Assembly (NCBI RefSeq): GCF_013284245.2
Contig: NZ_CP085876.1
Coordinates: 5,962,001 to 6,026,000 of the forward strand
Source of the DNA: Brevibacillus sp. DP1.3A
GTDB taxonomy: Bacteria > Bacillota > Bacilli > Brevibacillales > Brevibacillaceae
Reading direction: 5' to 3'
DNA: 64,000 nt
Positions 42,240 through 51,306 of this stretch are shown here, piece by piece. The notes below the pieces were generated by a model. It saw only the letters and a list, made by a program, of their open reading frames with translations. It did no database searches and was not told the origin of the DNA. Numbering within the stretch: position 1 is the first letter of the stretch; each line of letters opens with the position of its first letter. The translations under genes were made by a program, and so were the position numbers.

Positions 42240-45200
42240 TTGACCGGGATTTCTTCTCTAGCAGCCTATCAATTCAGACTTGCAGACCACCACGCTTCTA
42301 TTCGCAACTATATAGGAAAAGTAACTTTCACGACTTCGCCCTCTCGTAAGTATTCCTTCGTCTATATTCCCTACGGTCAAAGTGCCAGTATGCTCATGCT
42401 GGATTATTTGCTCGCGAATCGGAAATCATTTGCCGCTGACTTTCAAGATTCCTTGCAGGATATGATCCGGAATGATACTAGCATAGCAAATCCCATGGAG
42501 CTGGTCGTGGTATCCGATCGCTCGCCGCTTAAAGAGAGCTTGGTTCAGGACGATGCCTTGGATGCTGACCGGATCATTAAGCAGCCATTACAAGTTATTC
42601 GTCGCGTTCATTTATCGGATCGGATTAAAACAGCAGGGATGGCAAAGCTCAATCCGACCCAAATGTCCGTGCGTGTGCATAAAGATGAGCTGCATATCGA
42701 TTTGCCACCAGCATCGGCAAGCCGTTCCATTTCTGCCGAAGCTGCCATTGGGAAAGAACAACCAGGGGCAACACGAACTAAGAGATTCGCCGGAAAAAAG
42801 ATGAACGAATGGTTCACGGGAGAGCGTTTATCTACCTTCGATTTATTCGTCAACACCGAAAGAAGCTTGGCTGAGCGAAAGTTTTGGGCTTCTCTCTTTG
42901 TGCAGATGGAAAGAGAATACGCAACCAGATCGATCGCTCACAACCTATCTATTGAGAACAGCCTGCCTCTTTCCAGCCGCGATAATAGACATGCCATGTT
43001 TACGGATTGGTCCCGTTCCATTGGCGAGCGTCATTTTTCCTTCCAGATGACCCGACACTTCGTGCAAGCCTTCCACCGGATTAAAACAAAGCCGACGAAG
43101 GTGCTTCGCGACATGGACTGGGCTTATCTCAAGGCCCGTCAGTATGACGCCTTGCTGCACTTCCTTCACCGTGCAAACAGGATCGCTACGCAAGACTTAG
43201 CCATCCATCGCACTTCTACAGGTTATCGAACCATGAGCCAAGGTGGCTCCATTTTACAGAATCGCGACTGGGGCTATCGAGATTTCACTCGTCCTCTCAC
43301 TCTAGATTCCTATTCACCCACAGCCTTCCGTCCGTACCAGAATGACTTGTTCATTAATCGCTCTCGACTCCATGGTGCTCGTCCCTATCAATCACGAGGC
43401 ACACTCATGACGGAATATGCAATCGGTAATCGAGACGTGGTTTCGGAACTCGCTATTCTCCTGTCACAGCTTTCTGGAACCCGTTTGATTCAAACAGATG
43501 CTTCACTCTTGACCTATCTCGAACAAGCCTCTCGACAAAACAACCACCATCTGTTTATCCCAAATCCCATCTCTGATTCTCGACGCGAAAAAGTCAATCT
43601 GCTCTGGGTTCCCCAACATTTTGAGCTCGGAAAGAAACACCTTTCTCGCCCCACTTCGATTATCAGGGATGACGTTCGCGCAGATCGCCAGCTCATGCGT
43701 GCTGCTCATCTGTGGGAAAAGGAACGCGCTATCGATCTTAGCGGAGGCAAAGCACCTAAGCCAGCTTTTTATCAAGATGAGGATGACATTTTCGCCAATC
43801 TGGAAAATGTACGCCAAAGTCTCCTGGCTGAAGATATGATCTTTGCGACCATCTTACGCTTACTGCCCGCTCATCTTTTGGAAGACATCCTTGCTTCCAA
43901 AGAATTTCCTTCCCACCTGATGGACGACATGATTTTTGCCTCGCGCCTTACAGACGGTCAGAGTATTTTGGAAGCACTGATGGAGTGGGCGCTGACCAAC
44001 AAGACTTTCGATGCTTACGTAGACGAGGAATTTTTGGAGGGTGTGCGGTCGCGGGTTCAGGCATTGATCGAATCTGAGGTCATTTTCAGTAAAGCGTTGC
44101 AAGACAAGTCCGGCATTCTTTCCTTTGAGACATGGGAGGCTACCCGCCAGAATGAGATTCTCTCGCATCTGGAGGAGGACGGGGTTGCAGGAAAACGGGA
44201 AGCATTGCTCTCTTCAACGGTTGAAGAGGTCGAGATAGCTAGCCAAATGGAGGCAGCCCCTGCAACCATTGCAGAAACACTCGTTGGCGAAGATGTATTC
44301 CGTCCAGTCGAGCTGCAAATCGAGCATCCTTTTGGTTACATGGAACCCGATCCGTCCTTTTTGTTCGACGAGCATACAGCCCGTAAATCCGCTCACGCCA
44401 GCGATCTTGACGAGCTGCCAGTCACAGCACTGCTGCGCAGCAGAATCACGGAATTGTGCAGTGGCTATCTCTTCGCTACCTCCCCGCATGAGCGAGCCAG
44501 TTACCTCGTCGATTTATATGATGTGGCAGAAAAAAGCGCGCGTGATGGAGAACTGCACGACGATGAATGGCGAAAGTATGCCAAGCTCGCACTGGAACAA
44601 ACGGTATTGCATGAGCAACTGATTGCCTATCAGCCGGAAGCAGCAGCTCATTTGATCGAATCCATCCTCAGTTACAAACAACCAGATCAAGCTGTTATCA
44701 ACGCGGATTGGGTCGCCTCCAACCAAGAGCGCGCCACCTCACTTCTCACCCAAATCATGGGTAAAAAAGAACTCGCAGATGCCGTCATCCTGGAATACTT
44801 GGCTGGCCAATTGGATCGCGGAAAAGGTTATATCGAACAACCATTGATTTCGGTCCGCGACTACAAGAATGCCTGGGCAGATCGTATAGAAGAATTAGGA
44901 CAAGGTTTGGTCTACGACTACTCCAACGATGTACTCGAAGCTGAACACGATCCCGAGCATTGGTCAGGTGGTTTTTCTGTTCCAGAAGCATACGATCCCC
45001 ATGATCCATTCAATGCGTACTACCCATGGACGACAGATAGGAACGCACTCGCGATGGGGCAAGACAACTGGACTCGTTTTGGTTCTGGCACATGGGAGCA
45101 TAATCGCGACCAAGGCACTTTTACCCATCCAAAAGGCTCTAGTGGCATGAGTGGCTACATTCGAAACGACTTTACCTACAATAACTATCAGTTTGAGGTC

Positions 45201-45488
45201 GATTTCAAAGTCGATGAGCCCGCAGATGGGGACAGCGCTGGCATCGTGTTCAAATATCATAACGACCAGAACTACTGGATGTTCGTCGTCAGTGATGGAA
45301 GCGCCAGCGGTATGCCGCGCCCCATGCAGCTTTTCAAAGTAGAGAATGGCAGATCAACCATGTACTCTACCCCGATGAACCCGTTTGCCTGGGAAAAAGA
45401 GAAATGGTATACGCTGCGTGTTTGGGTAACGGGTAACCGCATCCGTGTCTGGGTAGATCATAACCTGCAATACGACTTTACCGATTAG
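42240..45488 (+). CDS. Large tail protein with C-terminal ConA-like domain
   Basis: The 1082-residue protein is read from TTG at 42240, seven bases after GGGAGGTG; the GTG at 42231 falls in the ribosome site. The first 900 residues are helical and rich in Arg, Glu and Leu, and I do not recognise them. Residues from about 945 form a concanavalin/LamG-like sandwich (TYNNYQFEVDFKVDEPADGD, SAGIVFKYHNDQNYWMFVVS, ending VWVDHNLQYDFTD). The domain stops abruptly, which may indicate truncation. It is probably a baseplate-to-fibre connector with a sugar-binding tip. Confidence 0.65.
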   Translation: MTGISSLAAYQFRLADHHASIRNYIGKVTFTTSPSRKYSFVYIPYGQSASMLMLDYLLANRKSFAADFQDSLQDMIRNDTSIANPMELVVVSDRSPLKESLVQDDALDADRIIKQPLQVIRRVHLSDRIKTAGMAKLNPTQMSVRVHKDELHIDLPPASASRSISAEAAIGKEQPGATRTKRFAGKKMNEWFTGERLSTFDLFVNTERSLAERKFWASLFVQMEREYATRSIAHNLSIENSLPLSSRDNRHAMFTDWSRSIGERHFSFQMTRHFVQAFHRIKTKPTKVLRDMDWAYLKARQYDALLHFLHRANRIATQDLAIHRTSTGYRTMSQGGSILQNRDWGYRDFTRPLTLDSYSPTAFRPYQNDLFINRSRLHGARPYQSRGTLMTEYAIGNRDVVSELAILLSQLSGTRLIQTDASLLTYLEQASRQNNHHLFIPNPISDSRREKVNLLWVPQHFELGKKHLSRPTSIIRDDVRADRQLMRAAHLWEKERAIDLSGGKAPKPAFYQDEDDIFANLENVRQSLLAEDMIFATILRLLPAHLLEDILASKEFPSHLMDDMIFASRLTDGQSILEALMEWALTNKTFDAYVDEEFLEGVRSRVQALIESEVIFSKALQDKSGILSFETWEATRQNEILSHLEEDGVAGKREALLSSTVEEVEIASQMEAAPATIAETLVGEDVFRPVELQIEHPFGYMEPDPSFLFDEHTARKSAHASDLDELPVTALLRSRITELCSGYLFATSPHERASYLVDLYDVAEKSARDGELHDDEWRKYAKLALEQTVLHEQLIAYQPEAAAHLIESILSYKQPDQAVINADWVASNQERATSLLTQIMGKKELADAVILEYLAGQLDRGKGYIEQPLISVRDYKNAWADRIEELGQGLVYDYSNDVLEAEHDPEHWSGGFSVPEAYDPHDPFNAYYPWTTDRNALAMGQDNWTRFGSGTWEHNRDQGTFTHPKGSSGMSGYIRNDFTYNNYQFEVDFKVDEPADGDSAGIVFKYHNDQNYWMFVVSDGSASGMPRPMQLFKVENGRSTMYSTPMNPFAWEKEKWYTLRVWVTGNRIRVWVDHNLQYDFTD

Positions 45489-45499
45489 AGGTGATCATT

Positions 45500-48400
45500 T
45501 TGGGTCATACGTTTGGCATATTTTCTAAATCAGTGGGCAACGTCACATTCGGAAAAATGCGCTCCTCATTGGTAGAGGGCGCATTCCACCCGAATCATCC
45601 GGACAATCCGGACAGCCCCAATCGTCCTCGTGCAGAAGATCGTTACGCTGGGTATCAGAATCCGTTGTTGGGCGATCCCGGCAAAGGTCAGATCGGTCGT
45701 TGGCAAACGGTCAATCTCGATTCTCTCGAAAGCATGATCGATCAAATGATTGAGCAATTTGTCCGGGACAAAAATTGGTTCACCAAGGTTCGTTGCCGCG
45801 AAGCGCTGTGGAACATGTACCGTCGCCTGGAATGGTGGGTCAACCAGCAAATCGATCCGCAAAAAAACGACTACCAGCGCGCCTTGCTCATGGTACGAGA
45901 TTGCATTTACAAAATCCTGAAAAACGCAGAGCAGCCAGATGGAACCCACCAAAATGTTTCGCTACCAGTCTGCCCGGCTCCTTACTATCATCACTTTAGC
46001 GGCTACTACCTCAATCATTACGATGCCATCGATAAAGAAGTCCCTACATTTGATATGCGGACTCTCCCGCTGTCGGATAAGTTTCACGGCCTTTTCCGTT
46101 ACGTCTCCTCGACCGAGGATCAGGAATGGAAGATGGTTCACTCCGTCGGCACCAATGAGATGGCGGGGAGTGAGAACATCATGAAGCTGGATGTGATCAC
46201 GCTCAAGCATGGCAACTCCAGTAAAGTGACCTTTCAATGGCGCTTTAAAAAGCAAGGCTTTATTCGTTTTAAGTACATGGCTAGCACCGCTCCTGGCGAT
46301 GGGTTGCTGTTTTTTATTAACAATAATCAGGTTGGCGGGGAATGGAATCAAAGCAACAGCTGGCAGGAAGCGAAGTTTCACGTCAAGCCTGGGCAGACGT
46401 ATAAGTTTGATTGGTTTGTGCGTCGGATGAGTGATCGGCGGTTTGGGGAAAATGCGGTTTATGTTAAGGATGTAGAGTGTGTTGAGGTGGTGCAGAGCTT
46501 GGATGAGCAAACGCCCCCGGATGTGGATACGTTGGGGGATGCGGCTTTTGCCGATCGCAAATGGGAATGGCTGACCAGATCAAGCAAAAGCATCATGACG
46601 ACTTACTATAACGGTGTAGTGACTGAGGATATCAATGGGAGAGAAGTCTCCATTTCACTAGACAATGAATGTGACGGTATTTTTTCTTGGAGTCATAAAA
46701 TGGGGAGAGTATCTCCTCCTTATCAATTTGAAGTCACCACTTTTTTTGAAGACATATTTCAGGAATACATGATGCATGGGAGTTCATCGCATGGAAGTCA
46801 CGCTTCTTCTCATCATGGCCCTCAATGGTCACTTGATCCCTACGAACACTATTCTGAAACCAAATCCAGTAATGCCAACATTACTTACAATGTTCACGTC
46901 GGAGATGAGACTACAGTTGATGTAAAAGGCGAAGTAGAGTTAATCTGCCCTCCTCTGTCGATCGATCATTACAATCCGCAAGTGATCTCTGATTTAGACG
47001 CAGACACAACACACTTCACATTTTCCGGCGTAAACGTTTGGAAAAGATGGTCTCATCCCGATTTCAATATGCAAGCATTGGTAATGGAAGACCCCATCCG
47101 TCAAGGTATTGGAGATGCATCAACTACCGTTACTCTTTTTGACGATGGCTGGTTTGAATTTGATTATGCTTGTGATTTTCGCCCTTCTGAAATACTAGAG
47201 GTGCTGGTAGACGGGGAGCAGGTACTTGTGTCAGCCTCTACCACAGAGATTCAATCGGCAAAAATCAATCTTACCAAAGGCACCCATACGATTACCTTTC
47301 GAGTGACAGACAGCTATACAGAAGAGCCTTTTCGAGCTGAAAAGAGCACAGACTTTGATTACGATGATGATTCCGAAAAAATTCGTGGTCGCTTCGGAAG
47401 CTATATTTCCGTAGATCGCTCCAAAGATTGGGACTACAACCGGAGTAAAAAGATGGCAACCTCCTCTGAGAATCGTGCAGAGATCGATTATCAAGTGAAA
47501 CTGAACCCAGGTGCTTCACTCAACTTTACAGAGAAGGTTTTACTGGAGCCTGTCATTGATGTAACTGACTTTGACCCAGATCGGTCCAAATACGTTCGTG
47601 TCTTTTCAGAGGACTTCAATTCAGGTGACGAACGTTGGAGCAGAGATATAGATGTCCGGGATAACTGGAAATGGGTAGACATTTACCAGCTTTATCATCC
47701 TGAATCGAACACAGGCGATATTGATGATGGCGTGTTGATGGTCAAGGATCAGGATGGAACCACGAACCGCGTTTATTTACGTGATATTGAATTGAAAAAC
47801 CCTGGTTTTGTCCGCTTTGAATATGGAGGAAAGTACAGTCGTTATGAATCGTTGAAGCTATATGATAACGGCAAACTGATTTGGGAAGGAAACGAAAATC
47901 ACGAAGCAGCCGTAGGTCTTTATCGGGAAGTACCACTCCCTGCTGGAAAGCATTCTTTGAAATGGGTTTACGAGGATTTGGATGGAATCGAGGTAGAGGT
48001 AGGATCTGGTTCGGGATCAGGAGGCAATGGTTCAGGAGGAACAGACGGCTCTGAAGAGCTTACCCCGGAGGAAGGGGGGCAAAAATGTTTTCCGGCTGGA
48101 ATTGAGTCTTATCGTATTGATCGAGCATTTTATGAAAGTGGATTACCAAGTAAAATCAACGGACAAATGTTCTGGAAAGGACATGAGCAATCGGTAAATA
48201 ACGGGATTATTACTCGGGAAGTGACTGCTCCTAGTTTTGCCTCATATATCTATTCAGAGACGCTTCGAGTTTATGGGGGAACAGACATCCCGAATAATTC
48301 TCCTTCAAAGGCTATTCTTGATTATAGTAATTTGAACAGAAAGACCATGGAAAAAGGATTTCCTGTTTTATTTACAAATGCAATCCAACCAACTACCAAT

Positions 48401-50125
48401 GTGAAAAACACCATCAGTTTTACTGGTGGCGGCATTACAACAATTCGTTTCAACTGTGCTTCTCTAGTGAAAGACTGGGATAGCAAAAAAGACGAAGCAC
48501 TAAAAAAACTCGGAAAAGAATATAACGGCTATCGAGCATCCTTTAAGGTAGTGTTATCTCCTACCTCAACAGGTGAAGGTGAAGTAATATACTATTCGAA
48601 CAAAAATGAAGGTATCTCCCTTAATCGTGATTATAATAATATTGATTGGTCAAAATCTTTCCCTGTGAACAGGAAAGCAAGTCGTCCATTAACATTCGGA
48701 AAATGGTATTTACAACTTATCTTTACTGATGAATATTCTGACGATGACAAGGTAGAAGATCACCTGCAATACGTTGCTATCAATAATTTGGTAATCACCA
48801 CCACAGAAAGCCCTGACGATGGAAAGGTTCGTTATGACACGACAGAAGTGAAAATGGAAGTAATTGATAAATCAACCGGAAAAGTTGTACAAAAACCAGC
48901 CTACTTTAATCGTGGAACCTCAATCAAAGAAGACGTTCATCCCATATATGTATCCATTCCGCCAGGTAAAACCTATCAGATCCGATATACACTGCTAAAA
49001 GGCGCTGGAACGAAAGGCGGAATAAACAATAATGGTGGATCGTTTGATGTGTATAACGGCAATTTCAAAGAAACATGGGAAGATTATTGTCACGACTCCA
49101 ACGGACATTACTACCCCAAAAAAGAAACCCCTTATACAGGAACTCCCCCAACCCAACCTGCTACAGAATGGGTAATCCCTCCCGACTCATGGTGCTGGTT
49201 AGATGCCATCGAAGTATGGGAGAGCCCTGATCCTGTTCGTTTATGCAAAGACACAAGATTGCGTGTCAGAGTCTATGACGAGGATTCCGACGAATTGATC
49301 TCAGAAGATGAATACGATGGTGATGACGAGCAATTAATCGAGGTTGCATTAAACAACAATACCCCAGAAGCAAAAAGGTACAGAGTAAATTACCGCTTTT
49401 TAACGAAATGCGACGACATGGTTTCCCTATCGGACGCACATGTGCAATTGGAAGACGTGAAACCTCTCGCCAAGTCATCCTGTACCGTACTCGGGTTCAA
49501 AGTCACCGAGAACACGGCTATCTGGATGGGTGGATGCAACGGAAGCAAGATGTATTTAAACGTGTATGGACAAAACGGAGCTTTGATACATTCACAAACA
49601 TTCTTGGAAGAAGGCAAGCAATCCTTTGGTCTCGCTTCTCTCCTACCTACCCCTACCCCTTCCTATCGCTTTGAATTCATCACCGAACAAAAAGGTACAA
49701 CCAGCGCCGTCACTGGAAAAGAATACAAAACAGCATTCCGCATGAGGGATTTCCAAGCTATAGAAACATGGGAACTGATTCCTGAACCTTTCAACTCCAA
49801 GCTCGAATTTTATATCGATAACGTATTAATGGATACCTTTACACATCAAGGCGGCTTCTATGATCACTACTACCCTGTCGAAGCAGGCAAACATACGTAT
49901 AAGTGGAAATTCATCGCACAAAGTAGCGGACAAGTCTGGGATGGTTGCGAAGTAGACTACATCAAACTAACCAACTGGATCTGCGACAAGGTTCTCGTCA
50001 CCCCCTACTGCGATCCCGGCAGCGGAGACAAATGCGTCGAAGCACTGATCAAATGCTTGCTGGCGATCTGGAAACAACGCCCTGAGGCATGTGTAATTGG
50101 CAAACGAATATGGCTATTTACGTAA
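45500..50125 (+). CDS. Giant fibre/adhesin-like tail protein
   Basis: The 1541-residue protein, the largest in the window, starts at TTG 45500 after AGAGGTG; GTG at 45491 is less likely. The N-terminus (GHTFGIFSKSVGNVTFGKM) looks like an attachment segment, then Trp- and Arg-rich helices. Multiple beta-sandwich modules follow, several with the pattern seen in KFDWFVRRMSD and HSLKWVYEDLDG, linked by a Gly/Ser hinge near 840 (GSGSGSGGNGSGG). Aromatic-rich repeats suggest carbohydrate binding. The base composition is more AT-rich at 46.6-49.3 kb, hinting at module exchange. Confidence 0.65.
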   Translation: MGHTFGIFSKSVGNVTFGKMRSSLVEGAFHPNHPDNPDSPNRPRAEDRYAGYQNPLLGDPGKGQIGRWQTVNLDSLESMIDQMIEQFVRDKNWFTKVRCREALWNMYRRLEWWVNQQIDPQKNDYQRALLMVRDCIYKILKNAEQPDGTHQNVSLPVCPAPYYHHFSGYYLNHYDAIDKEVPTFDMRTLPLSDKFHGLFRYVSSTEDQEWKMVHSVGTNEMAGSENIMKLDVITLKHGNSSKVTFQWRFKKQGFIRFKYMASTAPGDGLLFFINNNQVGGEWNQSNSWQEAKFHVKPGQTYKFDWFVRRMSDRRFGENAVYVKDVECVEVVQSLDEQTPPDVDTLGDAAFADRKWEWLTRSSKSIMTTYYNGVVTEDINGREVSISLDNECDGIFSWSHKMGRVSPPYQFEVTTFFEDIFQEYMMHGSSSHGSHASSHHGPQWSLDPYEHYSETKSSNANITYNVHVGDETTVDVKGEVELICPPLSIDHYNPQVISDLDADTTHFTFSGVNVWKRWSHPDFNMQALVMEDPIRQGIGDASTTVTLFDDGWFEFDYACDFRPSEILEVLVDGEQVLVSASTTEIQSAKINLTKGTHTITFRVTDSYTEEPFRAEKSTDFDYDDDSEKIRGRFGSYISVDRSKDWDYNRSKKMATSSENRAEIDYQVKLNPGASLNFTEKVLLEPVIDVTDFDPDRSKYVRVFSEDFNSGDERWSRDIDVRDNWKWVDIYQLYHPESNTGDIDDGVLMVKDQDGTTNRVYLRDIELKNPGFVRFEYGGKYSRYESLKLYDNGKLIWEGNENHEAAVGLYREVPLPAGKHSLKWVYEDLDGIEVEVGSGSGSGGNGSGGTDGSEELTPEEGGQKCFPAGIESYRIDRAFYESGLPSKINGQMFWKGHEQSVNNGIITREVTAPSFASYIYSETLRVYGGTDIPNNSPSKAILDYSNLNRKTMEKGFPVLFTNAIQPTTNVKNTISFTGGGITTIRFNCASLVKDWDSKKDEALKKLGKEYNGYRASFKVVLSPTSTGEGEVIYYSNKNEGISLNRDYNNIDWSKSFPVNRKASRPLTFGKWYLQLIFTDEYSDDDKVEDHLQYVAINNLVITTTESPDDGKVRYDTTEVKMEVIDKSTGKVVQKPAYFNRGTSIKEDVHPIYVSIPPGKTYQIRYTLLKGAGTKGGINNNGGSFDVYNGNFKETWEDYCHDSNGHYYPKKETPYTGTPPTQPATEWVIPPDSWCWLDAIEVWESPDPVRLCKDTRLRVRVYDEDSDELISEDEYDGDDEQLIEVALNNNTPEAKRYRVNYRFLTKCDDMVSLSDAHVQLEDVKPLAKSSCTVLGFKVTENTAIWMGGCNGSKMYLNVYGQNGALIHSQTFLEEGKQSFGLASLLPTPTPSYRFEFITEQKGTTSAVTGKEYKTAFRMRDFQAIETWELIPEPFNSKLEFYIDNVLMDTFTHQGGFYDHYYPVEAGKHTYKWKFIAQSSGQVWDGCEVDYIKLTNWICDKVLVTPYCDPGSGDKCVEALIKCLLAIWKQRPEACVIGKRIWLFT

Positions 50126-50137
50126 GGAGGTACTTCT

Positions 50138-51286
50138 ATGAGTGTGGTTTCTCGGCGTAAATCAGGGTTTCTCTTCGAAGATCCTTTCGATTCTCTTACC
50201 CTCGATTCCAAGTGGAACATGACACCAAATGATTCTTCAAGGTGGTCGCTAACTGACGCACCAGGCTCGCTCCGTTTAAAAGGCGGAGCTGAGCCACTTC
50301 AACTCTTTTTAGATTCACTGACACCCGTGAAACAATTCGTCCTCGATATGAAAAATTCATACAATCCGAAAGCTTCCGGAAGCACAGGTGGATTGACTGT
50401 CTTCATAAACCACAATGACTTTTTCCACGTCGAAGAATATTACGATGCATCGCAAGGTACTGCGAAAACCTTCCCCTGGCTTCGATTAATACGCGACTAC
50501 AATACCTACACCGCTTATTGGTCCGAGGACGGAGCCATCTGGCACATCATCGGTTCGGAGGAATTCAATCGCCTTGCTCCCAAAATCGGTATGTTTCTCA
50601 ACAGCAGCGCTACAGACAACTTTCTGGACATGGAACACGTCCGCGTTTTCTCCCTCCCCACTCTCACAGTCTCAAACCTCTCCCCCGGCACCCGCGTGGA
50701 GCTGCTCGATTCCACAGGAGCCGCTGTCGACTCCAAAACGTGTCGGACAAGCCAAACATCCATTCAATTTGATATGACCCAGCGTCCTATTCCTTTCACT
50801 GGCTCTCTCCGTTTTGCGGAAGCAGACGGAAAAACTACCATTAGCTCTAGCGACCAGATGGAAATGTGGGGCGGAGACGAATACGATTTTTCCCCTTCTC
50901 CCACCCTCTTTTTTATTGATGGCGAAGGAAATGAGGTCCACCTGCAAGACAACACGGAAGAGTTTCTCGGTCATATGCTCCAAGGCCAGTATAAGGAAGT
51001 GAAAATACTCGCCCGAAATACGATGCATCACGGAACCTTTACAGGTATCCAAGGCGTCCTCACCTCCTATGCAGGTACGGATCAGTACAAACGGCTTGTA
51101 GATGTCGCAACAGACAAAAACGGCGTGCCTGGTACGTGGGGTGATTCCTTCACCCTGCCAGATACTGCCGCAGGAAATGAACAAGTTTTCTGGACGCGGA
51201 TTTCCCGTGAGACCGATCCATCCCTCATAGATAAAACGACACATGTCCATTTTGGGCTGAACTTGTCCGCCGTTTATACCAAATAA
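50138..51286 (+). CDS. Fibre protein with GH43-C-like/DUF1349 ConA domain
   Basis: The 382-residue protein carries a ConA-like sandwich in residues 10-180 (EDPFDSLTLDSKWN, SGSTGGLTVFINHNDFFHVE, YTAYWSEDGAIWHIIG), the pattern of DUF1349 and of the accessory domain of GH43 enzymes. The remainder is beta-rich. No catalytic glycosidase acids are evident, so binding rather than cleavage is likely. It follows the giant protein by 12 bases with AAGGAGG. Confidence 0.68.
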   Translation: MSVVSRRKSGFLFEDPFDSLTLDSKWNMTPNDSSRWSLTDAPGSLRLKGGAEPLQLFLDSLTPVKQFVLDMKNSYNPKASGSTGGLTVFINHNDFFHVEEYYDASQGTAKTFPWLRLIRDYNTYTAYWSEDGAIWHIIGSEEFNRLAPKIGMFLNSSATDNFLDMEHVRVFSLPTLTVSNLSPGTRVELLDSTGAAVDSKTCRTSQTSIQFDMTQRPIPFTGSLRFAEADGKTTISSSDQMEMWGGDEYDFSPSPTLFFIDGEGNEVHLQDNTEEFLGHMLQGQYKEVKILARNTMHHGTFTGIQGVLTSYAGTDQYKRLVDVATDKNGVPGTWGDSFTLPDTAAGNEQVFWTRISRETDPSLIDKTTHVHFGLNLSAVYTK

Positions 51287-51306
51287 ATCGAAAAGGAGCT
51301 GAATGT